This document shows positions 35,194-43,113 of a DNA stretch of 64,000 bases, piece by piece. The notes under the pieces are model-generated. The model searched no databases. It worked only from the letters and a program-made list of their open reading frames with translations, and was not told the origin of the DNA. The position numbers were made by a program, and so were the translations under genes. How positions within the stretch are numbered: the stretch's first letter is position 1; each line of letters begins with the position of its first letter. This DNA is from [Mycobacterium] fortunisiensis (GTDB lineage: Bacteria > Actinomycetota > Actinomycetes > Mycobacteriales > Mycobacteriaceae): contig NZ_VOMB01000010.1 of NCBI RefSeq assembly GCF_019050325.1, positions 186,001 to 250,000 on the forward strand, written 5' to 3'.

Positions 35194-36045
35194 TCAGTCC
35201 TTCAGGCCCAGCGGTCCCGCCAATGCGGTCAAGGTGGGCAGCAGCTTGTCCCAACCGCCGAGCACCTGGATCGCGACATGGTCGGCACCGTTGGCGATGT
35301 GTTGCTGCAGACGTGCGGCGATGGCCTCGGCGGTGCCGTGCGCGACGACCGCGTCGATCAACTTGTCGCTGCCCGGCTTGGCGACGTCCTTCTCGGTGAA
35401 ACCGAGCCGGAGCCAGTTGTTGCGGTAATTGCTCAGGCCCAGATAGAAGTCGACCGTCTCGCGCCCGATCTCCCGGGCCGCCGCACTGTCGGTGCTCAGC
35501 ACCACCTTGTGCTCGGGCGCCAGGAACACCGAGTCGCCCAGCACGTCGCGGGCGTGAGCGGTGTGCTCGGGCGTCGTCAGATACGGGTGCGCACCGGCGC
35601 TGCGCTGCGCCGCCAACTTGAGCACCTTGTCGCCCAGCGCGGCGAGCACCAGTCGGCTCGTCGGGACCTTGGCCGCATCGAGGACGTTCAGGTATTCGAC
35701 CAGCGCCTCATAGGGGTTGCGATATTCCTCGGTGTGCTCGGGATGCCCCACCCCGATGCCGAGCAAGAACCGGCCCGGGTAGGCCGCTTCGATGCGGTGA
35801 AACGACTCGGCGACCGCGTCGGCCTCCGCCGTCCAGATGTTCACGATGCCGGTGGCCAGCTGCAGGGTCTGCGTGCTCTCCAGGATGGGTTCGGCGAACG
35901 CGAGGTCGGCCGCCGGGGATCCGCCCACCCACACCGCGCCGTAACCCAGCTTCTCGATTTCGACGGCCTGTTCGGGCTTCACCTTTCCGAACGTCCACAC
36001 CCCGTAACTACCGAGATCCGGTTTCAGCGAGAGTGATTCGGTCAT
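35194..36045 (-). CDS. LLM-class F420-dependent oxidoreductase (copy 1, Rv3463-like)
   Basis: 283 residues of the luciferase-like monooxygenase fold. GAVWVGGSPAADLAFAEPILESTQTLQLATGIVNIWTAEADAVAESFHRIEAAYPGRFLLGIGVGHPEHTEEY is the F420/substrate half, and AHPYLTTPEHTAHARDVLG and ALGDKVLKLAA are conserved later. It probably uses F420 rather than FMN. A tandem paralogue lies 34 bases upstream; M. tuberculosis has a single gene here. No substrate can be proposed from sequence. Confidence 0.88.
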   Translation of the reverse strand: MTESLSLKPDLGSYGVWTFGKVKPEQAVEIEKLGYGAVWVGGSPAADLAFAEPILESTQTLQLATGIVNIWTAEADAVAESFHRIEAAYPGRFLLGIGVGHPEHTEEYRNPYEALVEYLNVLDAAKVPTSRLVLAALGDKVLKLAAQRSAGAHPYLTTPEHTAHARDVLGDSVFLAPEHKVVLSTDSAAAREIGRETVDFYLGLSNYRNNWLRLGFTEKDVAKPGSDKLIDAVVAHGTAEAIAARLQQHIANGADHVAIQVLGGWDKLLPTLTALAGPLGLKD

Positions 36046-36079
36046 CTGCGAGTCCTGTCTGTCGGGGTGCCGGTGGGCG

Positions 36080-36943
36080 CTAGGTCAGGCCGAGGGGCCC
36101 GGCGAGCTCGGTCAGCGCCGGTACCAGTTTGTCCGGTGAGGTCAGTACTTGTACAGGCACATGGTCGGCGCCGGCGTCCCGATGCTGTCGCAGCCGGGCG
36201 GCCACCTCATCGGCGGTGCCGTAGGCGACGACGGCGTCGATGAACCGGTCACTGCCCGGTTTTGCCAGGTCCTCGTCGGTGAAACCGAGCCGTTTGAAGT
36301 TGTTGAGGTAGTTGGTCAGACCCAGGTAGACGTCGAGTGCCCGGCGCCCCACCGACCGGGCTTTGTCCACGTCGGTGGTGAGGATGGCTTTGTGCTCGGG
36401 GGCCAGGAACGCGCCGGGGCCGATCAGCTCGCGGGCCCGTGCGGTGTGCTCCGGCGTGGTCAGGTACGGATGCGCGCCCGCCGACCGCGTCGCCGACAAC
36501 CGCAGCGCCTTGGGGCCCAGCGCGGCCACCACCCGGCGATGCCGCGGCACCCCGTACTCGTCGAGCTTGTCGAGGTAGTCCGACAGCGCGTCGAGCGGCT
36601 TGCGGTATTCCCCGATGGCCTCGCGGTGCCCCACCCCGATGCCGAGCAGGAACCGGCCCGGGTAGGCCGCGTCGATGCGATGGAACGACTCGGCGACCGG
36701 CCCGGCCGCCGCACTCCAGATGTTCACGATGCCGGTGGCCAGCTGCAGCGTGGTGGTGGCGGCCAGGATCGGGTCGATCCAGTCCAGTTCGGCCGGCGGC
36801 GAGCCACCGGCCCAGATCGCGCCGTAACCGAGTCCCTCGATGTCCTGCAGCTGCCGGTCGGACAACTGCCGGAACTGGGAGTAGTGGCCAAACGCGCCGA
36901 AGGTGCCGAGGTCGGGTTTGGCGCCGGGTGTGGTCTGGGTCAT
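36080..36943 (-). CDS. LLM-class F420-dependent oxidoreductase (copy 2)
   Basis: 287 residues, clearly a tandem duplicate of the next gene (shared YGAIWAGGSPPAEL, TLQLATGIVNIWSA, FLLGIGVGHREAIGEYR, AHPYLTTPEHTARA). The N-terminus is different (FGHYSQFRQLSDRQLQDIEGL in place of WTFGKVKPEQAVEIEKLG), so the copies may differ in substrate entry. It is promoter-proximal; the 260-base region upstream carries an array of TTTGTCACGC motifs. Confidence 0.88.
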   Translation of the reverse strand: MTQTTPGAKPDLGTFGAFGHYSQFRQLSDRQLQDIEGLGYGAIWAGGSPPAELDWIDPILAATTTLQLATGIVNIWSAAAGPVAESFHRIDAAYPGRFLLGIGVGHREAIGEYRKPLDALSDYLDKLDEYGVPRHRRVVAALGPKALRLSATRSAGAHPYLTTPEHTARARELIGPGAFLAPEHKAILTTDVDKARSVGRRALDVYLGLTNYLNNFKRLGFTDEDLAKPGSDRFIDAVVAYGTADEVAARLRQHRDAGADHVPVQVLTSPDKLVPALTELAGPLGLT

Positions 36944-37080
36944 GTTGTTCTCAACTCGGCGGTGCGAGGAGGCTATTCCGGGCGAATCACGCTGATTCCG
37001 GATCCGGCCGGGCTGTCATGCGCGGCCCGTCGCCGGCGCTCCGTTGTTTGCGCTTGGCGCTCCGGCCGTCCTGCCCGCCG

Positions 37081-37163
37081 TTTGTCACGCCCTCCGTTTG
37101 TCACGCCCTCCTTTGTCACGCTAGCGTGACGCTGGAGGTCGACGGCCACTCCAGCGTGACAAA
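37081..37163. repeat. Cluster of TTTGTCACGC motifs, direct and inverted
   Basis: Direct copies of TTTGTCACGC begin at 37081, 37097 and 37112 and an inverted copy (GCGTGACAAA) lies at 37154-37163. The third copy is part of the 16-base perfect palindrome GTCACGCTAGCGTGAC (37115-37130), and CGCTGGAG/CTCCAGCG (37130-37137, 37149-37156) form an inner hairpin. It sits between the LLM gene and the end of the kinase gene, so it could be a terminator-like structure, a multi-site operator or a dispersed repeat. Confidence 0.7.
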
Positions 37164-37202
37164 CCGGGGTGACGTGCCACACCAGCCTGCCAAAACGGCG
37201 AA

Positions 37203-38732
37203 TTACTCCGACGCTTGACCGTCCGCGCCCAGAGACTCGGGTGCGGGAGCCTGCAGCGGCAACAGCACGATGAATCGGGTGTTGCCCGGCTCAGACTGCA
37301 CCCGCAGGTCTCCGTGGTGCTTTTCCACCACGATGCGCCAGGCCAGGTCCAGGCCCAGCCCGGTGCCCTCGCCGAACGGCTTGGTGGTGAAGAACGGGGT
37401 GAAGATCCGGCTGATGTCCTCTTCGGGGATTCCCGGCCCGTCGTCGCAGATCTCCACCCGGATCATCTCGTCGGTTTCGCGGCAGGTGCGCAGCGTCAAC
37501 GTGCCGTGGCCGTCCATCGCCTGGACGGCGTTGTCGATGATGTTGGTCCACACCTGGTTGAGATCGCCTGGGTAGCAATGCAATTCGGGTAGCGATCGGT
37601 CCAGGTCCTTGCACAGGCTGACCGACTTGTCCTTGCCGATCTTGTCGCCGAACATCATCAGGGTGCTGCGCAACAGCTCGTGGACGTCGGCGCTCTGATA
37701 CGAGCCGCGGTCCATCTGCGAGTACTGCTTGGCGTCGGCCAGCAGCGCCGAGATGCGTCGGCTCGCCTCGGCGATCTCGTTCATTCGCAACTCGTTGTCG
37801 ATGGTGTACTTCAACCAGCCCAGGGCGGCCTGCAGGGTGGCCGAGGTGTCGCCGTCGCGCAGGGCATCGTCGACCGACGCCGAGATGCGTTCGAGCCAGT
37901 CGATGTCGAGCCCGGCCTCGACGAAAGTCGGCGCGTAGTCCCAGGCGCCCACGATGTCGTGATCTTCGAGCCAGTCGCCCATCTCGTCTTCACGATCGGA
38001 GGTCTCCAGGGCGGTGAGTTCCAGCCCGCGGTTCTTGGCCACCTGCTCGGCCACCTCGTCCTGGATGGTCACCAGCATCCGCAGCGCTTCGGGGGTGAAC
38101 TTGCCGTCAGCCAGCATCGCCAGCTTGTGCCGCATCTTGCCGGCGCCCTCGCGCAGATCGGCGACGGCCCGGGCGGTGGCGGCGGCCGGGTTGTTGAGCT
38201 GATGGGTCAGGCCGGCGGTGATGTTGCCCAGGGCCAGCAGCTTCTCCCGGTGGCCGATGATCTGGCTCTGCCGCCGACCGCCAACCTTGTGGCCCTCCAG
38301 CAGGTGTACCGCCATCGGGAACTGGGACTGCATGAAACTCGCGAACGCGTTGGCGTCGAGCACGAACACCCGCGACGGCGTCGTCAGCCGCACCGAGGCT
38401 TCGTAGACGTGCTCCTCCCCAGGGATGTAGGCCGACCAGGCGCCGAAGTACACCCCGCGCATCGAGGTGCGGTTGGTCTGGATGTCGACGCCGCCGGAGC
38501 GCTTCGACATCACCAGCTCGCCGTCGAGCAGCACGTAGAAACAGGTGGCCGGTTCACCCTCGGTGACGATCGGACCGGCCGGGAACGTCTCGATGCTGCC
38601 GGCCTGACACAACGTGTCGAGCTGCGCATCGGACAGGTGCTCGAACAGGAACAGGGTCCGCAGTTCGTCCCGCACGCAGGTCTCGCCCATCTCCGTCATC
38701 AACTCCTCAGACTTCGCCGTGCCGGCCGTCAC
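37203..38732 (-). CDS. Cyclic-nucleotide-domain sensor histidine kinase
   Basis: 509 residues, soluble. Residues 25-150 are a CRP-type cNMP-binding domain (LFLFEHLSDAQLDTLCQAGSIETFPAGPIVTEGEPATCFYVLLDGELVMSKR). The dimerisation box is ALGNITAGLTHQLNNPAAA, with His followed by Gln instead of the usual Glu. A long linker precedes the HATPase_c domain: QVWTNIIDNAVQAMDG, CDDGPGIPEEDISRIFTPFFTTK, GTGLGLDLAWRIV. The GTG start overlaps the stop of the flavoprotein-response regulator gene (GTGA), its obvious partner. Confidence 0.9.
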   Translation of the reverse strand: MTAGTAKSEELMTEMGETCVRDELRTLFLFEHLSDAQLDTLCQAGSIETFPAGPIVTEGEPATCFYVLLDGELVMSKRSGGVDIQTNRTSMRGVYFGAWSAYIPGEEHVYEASVRLTTPSRVFVLDANAFASFMQSQFPMAVHLLEGHKVGGRRQSQIIGHREKLLALGNITAGLTHQLNNPAAATARAVADLREGAGKMRHKLAMLADGKFTPEALRMLVTIQDEVAEQVAKNRGLELTALETSDREDEMGDWLEDHDIVGAWDYAPTFVEAGLDIDWLERISASVDDALRDGDTSATLQAALGWLKYTIDNELRMNEIAEASRRISALLADAKQYSQMDRGSYQSADVHELLRSTLMMFGDKIGKDKSVSLCKDLDRSLPELHCYPGDLNQVWTNIIDNAVQAMDGHGTLTLRTCRETDEMIRVEICDDGPGIPEEDISRIFTPFFTTKPFGEGTGLGLDLAWRIVVEKHHGDLRVQSEPGNTRFIVLLPLQAPAPESLGADGQASE

Positions 38733-40432
38733 GCCTCTGCCAGGTAGCGGTGCACGAGCATGACCGCCATCGAGCCTTCACCGACAGCAGCCGCCACCCG
38801 CTTGGCGGACTCGGCGCGCACGTCTCCTGCAACAAACACACCGGGCACACTTGTTTCCAGGTGGTGCGGCGGACGCTCCAGGCCCCAGCCGCACACGTCG
38901 CGCAGATCCGGCCCGGCCAGGATGAATCCGTGGTCGTCGCGGGCCACCACACCGTCGAGCCAGTCGGTGCGCGGCGTGGCGCCGATGAAGCAGCACAGCC
39001 GGGTGGCGACCACATCCTCGTGCTCACCGGTCTGCCGGTCCACCAACTCGAGGCCGACCAGATGGTCGGCCGCCCCGTCGTCGCTGCCGATGGCCTTGAC
39101 CACCTCGGTGCAGGTGCGCACCGAGATGTTGGGGGTCTGCTCGATCTGCTGGATCAGGTAGTGCGACATCGACGCCTCCAGCGACGGGCCCCGCACCAGC
39201 AGCGTCACCGACTTCGCTTCGCGCGACATGAACATCGCCGCCTGCCCGGCCGAGTTGGCACCGCCGACGATGTAGACGTCCTCGCCGGCGCATTCGGAGG
39301 CGTCCGACACCGAGGCGCCGTAGTACACGCCGCGGCCGACGAAATTCGACGGGTCGGCCGGGTCGTTGAAGCAGCCCGGCACCGGCAGCTCGCGGTACTC
39401 GACGCCGGTGGCCAGGATGACCGCGCGGGCGCCGATGGTCTCGCCGTCGGCGAACGTGATGGTGCGGGCTGCGCCCGCGATGTCGAGGCCGACGGCTTCG
39501 CGGGTGGTGATCACCTCGGCGCCGAACCGTTCGGCCTGCCGCCGCGCCGCGGTGGCCAACTCGGCGCCGGACACCCCGGTGGGGAAGCCCAGGTAGTTCT
39601 CGATCCGGGAGCTGCGTCCGGCCTGCCCGCCGGTGGTGGTGCCCTCGATCAGGACCGTCTTGAGGCCCTCGGAGGCGCCGTACACCGCGGCGGCCAACCC
39701 GGCCGGGCCGCCGCCGATCACCGCCAGGTCGTACATCGTCAACGACGGTGACGTGGACAGGCCCAGCATGTCGGCCAGCTCGCCGTCGGACGGCTCGACG
39801 AGCGTTTCGCCACCCTCGGTGATCACCACGGGCAGCTGTAGGCCGTCGAGCCCGGCGGCCTCCAGCAGTTGCCGGCCCTTGGGCTCGTCGGCGGTGAACG
39901 CGCGATAGGTGTGCTGGTTGCGGGCCAGGAACTGGCGCACCTCCCAGGACCGGGAACTCCACTGGTGGCCGATCACCTTGGTGTGCGGAATGGCCCGGTC
40001 ACCGACTGCGGCCCAGGCCTCCAGCAGACCGTCGATCACCGGATACAGCTTTTCCTCCGGCGGGTCCCACGGTTTGAGCAGGTAGTGGTCGAGGTCGACG
40101 ACGTTGATGGCGTCGATCGCCGCAGTGGTGTCGGCGTATGCGGTGAGCAGCACACGGCGGGCCATGGGGTAGAGGTCCATCGCGGCTTCGAGGAACTCGA
40201 TGCCACTCATCTGCGGCATCCGGAAGTCGGCGACGAACACCGCGACGGTGTCGCCGCGCAGCTTCAGCTCGTTGAGGGTTTCCAGGGCGTCGGGGCCGGA
40301 TTCGGCGCGGACGATGCGGTAGCGCTCACCGTAGTGACGACGCAGGTCGCGGGCGACGGCGCGGGACACCGCGGGGTCGTCGTCGACGGTGAGGATCACG
40401 GGTTTACGGGGCTGTGAGGCGGGGCCGGTCAT
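38729..40432 (-). CDS. Response regulator fused to a thioredoxin-reductase-like flavoprotein
   Basis: 567 residues in three parts. Residues 10-135: receiver domain (ILTVDDDPAVSRAVARDL, phospho-Asp in FVADFRMPQMSG, Lys in YLLKPWDPP). Residues 150-225: glutaredoxin-like fold without cysteines (WEVRQFLARNQHTYRAFTADE, LPVVITEGGETLVEPS). Residues 235-567: thioredoxin-reductase-like domain with FAD motif VIGGGPAGLAAAVYGASEGL, NADPH motif VYIVGGANSAGQAAMFMSREA and GVFVAGDVRAES. The CxxC redox pair is absent (YYGASVSDASECAG). So it is a redox enzyme whose output is switched by phosphorylation, probably by the coupled kinase, not a transcription factor. ATG at 40432 chosen over a TTG three codons earlier. 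Confidence 0.9.
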   Translation of the reverse strand: MTGPASQPRKPVILTVDDDPAVSRAVARDLRRHYGERYRIVRAESGPDALETLNELKLRGDTVAVFVADFRMPQMSGIEFLEAAMDLYPMARRVLLTAYADTTAAIDAINVVDLDHYLLKPWDPPEEKLYPVIDGLLEAWAAVGDRAIPHTKVIGHQWSSRSWEVRQFLARNQHTYRAFTADEPKGRQLLEAAGLDGLQLPVVITEGGETLVEPSDGELADMLGLSTSPSLTMYDLAVIGGGPAGLAAAVYGASEGLKTVLIEGTTTGGQAGRSSRIENYLGFPTGVSGAELATAARRQAERFGAEVITTREAVGLDIAGAARTITFADGETIGARAVILATGVEYRELPVPGCFNDPADPSNFVGRGVYYGASVSDASECAGEDVYIVGGANSAGQAAMFMSREAKSVTLLVRGPSLEASMSHYLIQQIEQTPNISVRTCTEVVKAIGSDDGAADHLVGLELVDRQTGEHEDVVATRLCCFIGATPRTDWLDGVVARDDHGFILAGPDLRDVCGWGLERPPHHLETSVPGVFVAGDVRAESAKRVAAAVGEGSMAVMLVHRYLAEA

Positions 40433-40650
40433 CGGGATCAATTATGCGCGGGTGGGCGGCCCGCCGCAGCGGCGCTGGGTACCGTGGACCCGCAGCCAGG
40501 ATCCGGAGGTGTCAGGCGCCCAAACCGCAACGCCGGTATGTGGTGATCGGTGCGCGTGCCGCCGGCGCGGTACTGACCCGCAAGCAGCCGATTTCGCGGC
40601 TACGCGAGTCAACACTGTGGGCGCCGGCCAACGAGTCAGAGGCCTGGCAC
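40433..40650. other. Intergenic region before the first cobalamin riboswitch
   Basis: About 220 bases between the divergent flavoprotein gene and the riboswitch. It must contain both promoters, but no clear -10/-35 pair stands out. A short open stretch at 40534-40581 would translate as RYVVIGARAAGAVLTR, which resembles the dinucleotide-binding start of ketopantoate reductases and may be a gene remnant. Confidence 0.35.
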
Positions 40651-40654
40651 GGCA

Positions 40655-40860
40655 TGCGAGAATGTCGCCGGTAAGGCGATGACGACAGTGAGGAAGCCGG
40701 TGCGAATCCGGCGCGGTCCCGCCACTGTTATCGGGGAAGTGACCCTCATCAGCCACGGCCCGCTTTCTGTGGGGCTGGAAGGCGAGGCGAACGGTGATCC
40801 GAAAGCCAGGAGACTCAGGTCATCGCGTCCTGCGATCCGGGGCGGTGTACCCCGAGGAAG
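40655..40860 (+). ncRNA. Cobalamin riboswitch upstream of the BtuF-like operon
   Basis: The conserved core of the AdoCbl aptamer is present: AGGAAGCCGGTGCGAATCCG at 40691-40710, then GGCGCGGTCCCGCCACTGT, and the B12 box AGCCAGGAGAC at 40804-40814. Downstream, GGGG-CGGTGTA-CCCC (40839-40853) forms a hairpin immediately followed by GAGGAAG, the ribosome binding site, so control is probably translational: bound corrinoid hides the site. It governs the lipoprotein-permease-ATPase-44864 operon. Confidence 0.95.
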
Positions 40861-40873
40861 CTGATGCACGCCC

Positions 40874-42076
40874 ATGTCCCGTGCGCTGCGGGTAGCACTT
40901 ACGTTGACCACGTCGCTGGTCACAATTGTGGTCGCGGCGCTGGCCGGCTGCTCGGCTGAGCGCGCCGCCATCACCGACGGCGCGCGTCCGGGTTGCATCA
41001 CCGACTTCGATCCGGCCGCCGACTACTTCCCGGACAAATCGACCCTGTCCGAGGCCACCAACTTCCGCCTCGAATACCACCGCAGCTATCAGATCCTGAC
41101 CGTGGAGCGCCCCTACCTCGGTGGCCAGCCGGTGTCCTATGTGCTGGTGCGCTGCGGCGCCCCGGCCCCCAAGCTGACCGGCGAACTCGCCCACGCCCAG
41201 CAGGTCACCGTCCCGGTGCGCAGCCTGTATTCGGGCTCCACCACCCATCTGGCGATGATCACCGAACTCGGCCAGGCCGACGTGGTCGCCGGCGTGGCCA
41301 GTCCGCCCGCGGTCGCCGACCCGCAGATCCGCAGCCGTATCGATGCCGGCGCGATCACCGGCTACGCCCCGGGCGGGCAGGTCAACACCGAGACGGTGCT
41401 GCAGGCCGGTCCCGATGTGCTGGTCACCCAGGGCACGGAGGACTCCGGATATCCGAAGCTGCGTGAGGCCGGAATCCCGGTGGTCGCCGACGCCGAATGG
41501 CTGGAGCCCACCCCGCTGGGCCGCGCCGAATGGATCAAAATGTTTGCGGCGCTTACTGGTACCGAACATCAGGCCGAGCAGACTTACCGCCGGATCCGTG
41601 ATGACTACCATGCGCTGAGCGCCCGGGCCGCCGCGGCCACGCCGGTCGACGTACTGGTGGGCACCATGTCTTCGGGCAACTGGTCGATGCCCACCGGTGC
41701 CAGCTACTCGGGCCGGCTGGTCGCCGACGCCGGCGGGACCTACCCTTGGCTCAGCGACACCGGCGCGCAGAGTCGGCAGCTGAACTTCGAATCGGTCTAC
41801 GCCCGGGCCGGACAAGCGCGACTGTGGCTGGTCACCGACGACTGGAAAGCCGTGAGCGACGCGGTCTCGCAGGACAGCCGGTACGACGAGATCGCCGCCG
41901 TCCGCGGCGGTCAGGTGTGGTCGGCAACCAAGGCCGTCGACCAGAGCGGGCGCAACACCTACTGGGAGCGCGGCACGGTGCGGCCGGATCTGCTGCTCGG
42001 CGACCTGGTGGGGATCCTGCACCCCGAGTTGGCACCCGGCCACGACTTCGCCTTCTACCGCGAGGTCCCGCGGTGA
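40874..42076 (+). CDS. ABC-type corrinoid/siderophore-binding lipoprotein (BtuF/FepB-like)
   Basis: 400 residues. A signal peptide with lipobox LAGC (Cys about residue 25) anchors it outside the inner membrane. The periplasmic-binding fold is visible in STTHLAMITELGQADVVAGVASPPAV, VLVTQGTEDSGYPKLREAGIPVVADAEWLEPTPLGRAEWIKMFAAL and the C-terminal VDQSGRNTYWERGTVRPDLLLGDLVGIL. Sequence alone cannot separate B12 from ferric siderophore binders; the cobalamin riboswitch directly upstream argues for a corrinoid. GTGA overlap with the permease. Confidence 0.87.
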   Translation: MSRALRVALTLTTSLVTIVVAALAGCSAERAAITDGARPGCITDFDPAADYFPDKSTLSEATNFRLEYHRSYQILTVERPYLGGQPVSYVLVRCGAPAPKLTGELAHAQQVTVPVRSLYSGSTTHLAMITELGQADVVAGVASPPAVADPQIRSRIDAGAITGYAPGGQVNTETVLQAGPDVLVTQGTEDSGYPKLREAGIPVVADAEWLEPTPLGRAEWIKMFAALTGTEHQAEQTYRRIRDDYHALSARAAAATPVDVLVGTMSSGNWSMPTGASYSGRLVADAGGTYPWLSDTGAQSRQLNFESVYARAGQARLWLVTDDWKAVSDAVSQDSRYDEIAAVRGGQVWSATKAVDQSGRNTYWERGTVRPDLLLGDLVGILHPELAPGHDFAFYREVPR

Positions 42077-43113
42077 GGGCTCGCACCCCGCTGGTTTTGG
42101 CGGGTCTGGCTGCCGCGGTTGTTGTGCTGGCTCTGCTGGGCCTGGCCCTCGGCCCGGTCCGAGTGCCGCTCGCCGACACCGTGCGGGTACTGCTCGGCGC
42201 TGAGGCCTCCGACCCGCGCTGGCAGGTGATCGTGGCGAACCTGCGGCTGCCCCGCGTGCTCACCGCGCTGGCTGCCGGGGCCGCGCTCGGAGTCGCCGGA
42301 CTGCAACTGCAGACGCTGTTCCGTAACCCCCTCGCTGACCCCTACATCCTCGGCGTCAGTTCCGGCGCCAGCCTCGGTGTGGCGATGGTGGTGCTGCTCG
42401 GCGGCGCCGTCGGCGCCGGGTTCGGAACCGGTATGGCCGGGGCCGGCCGCATCGGGGCGGTGATCGCGGCCGCGCTCGGCGCCGCCGCGATGCTGACGCT
42501 GGTGCTGACGCTGTCGCGCTGGACCCGCTCGGCGGCCACGCTGCTGCTGATCGGTGTGATGCTGGGCGCGGCCAGCACCGCACTGGTGAGCCTCGCGATG
42601 GTCTATGCCGACCCGCAACGGGTGCAGCAGTTTCTGCTGTGGGGACTGGGCAGTTTCGCCGGAACCGGCTGGGGCGACCTGCGACTGCTGCTGCCGCTGG
42701 TCGGGGTCGGGCTGGCCGCTGCCGCTATGACGATCCGGCCGCTCAACGCACTGCTCCTCGGTGAGAGTTACGCGGTAACCATGGGTATCAACGTTCGCCG
42801 GGCCCGGATGGTCACGATCGGATCGGCATCATTGCTGGCGGGTGTGACGACAGCATTCTGTGGGCCGATTGCGTTCCTCGGCCTGCTGGTGCCACACGTG
42901 TCCCGCATCGCCGTCGGCACCTCCGATCACCGCGTGGTGGTGCCGGCGGTGACGTTGATGGGTGCCGTCGCCGCCCTGGCCTGCGGGATCGTCAGCCAGG
43001 TGCCGGGCAGTGATCTGGTGATTCCGGTCAACGCGGTCACCGCGCTGGTTGGGGCGCCCGTGGTGATCACCGTGCTGCTGCGGGCCCGGCGAGGCTCGGG
43101 GATGCCGTCATGA
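42073..43113 (+). CDS. FecCD/BtuC-type ABC permease
   Basis: 346 residues, about ten membrane helices. Signature segments are LRLPRVLTALAAGAALGVAGLQLQTLFRNPLADPYILGVSSGASLG, WGLGSFAGTGWGDL, and CGPIAFLGLLVPHVSRIAVGTSDHR with the ATPase-contact Gly-Leu. The GTG overlaps the lipoprotein stop and the stop overlaps the ATPase start (ATGA). It forms the import channel of the riboswitch-controlled transporter. Confidence 0.92.
   Translation: MRARTPLVLAGLAAAVVVLALLGLALGPVRVPLADTVRVLLGAEASDPRWQVIVANLRLPRVLTALAAGAALGVAGLQLQTLFRNPLADPYILGVSSGASLGVAMVVLLGGAVGAGFGTGMAGAGRIGAVIAAALGAAAMLTLVLTLSRWTRSAATLLLIGVMLGAASTALVSLAMVYADPQRVQQFLLWGLGSFAGTGWGDLRLLLPLVGVGLAAAAMTIRPLNALLLGESYAVTMGINVRRARMVTIGSASLLAGVTTAFCGPIAFLGLLVPHVSRIAVGTSDHRVVVPAVTLMGAVAALACGIVSQVPGSDLVIPVNAVTALVGAPVVITVLLRARRGSGMPS

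Noticed and set aside
40442..40756. Minus-strand frame of 104 codons over the riboswitch region
   Set aside because: It has no recognisable domain and crosses the conserved aptamer; the RNA explains the conservation.
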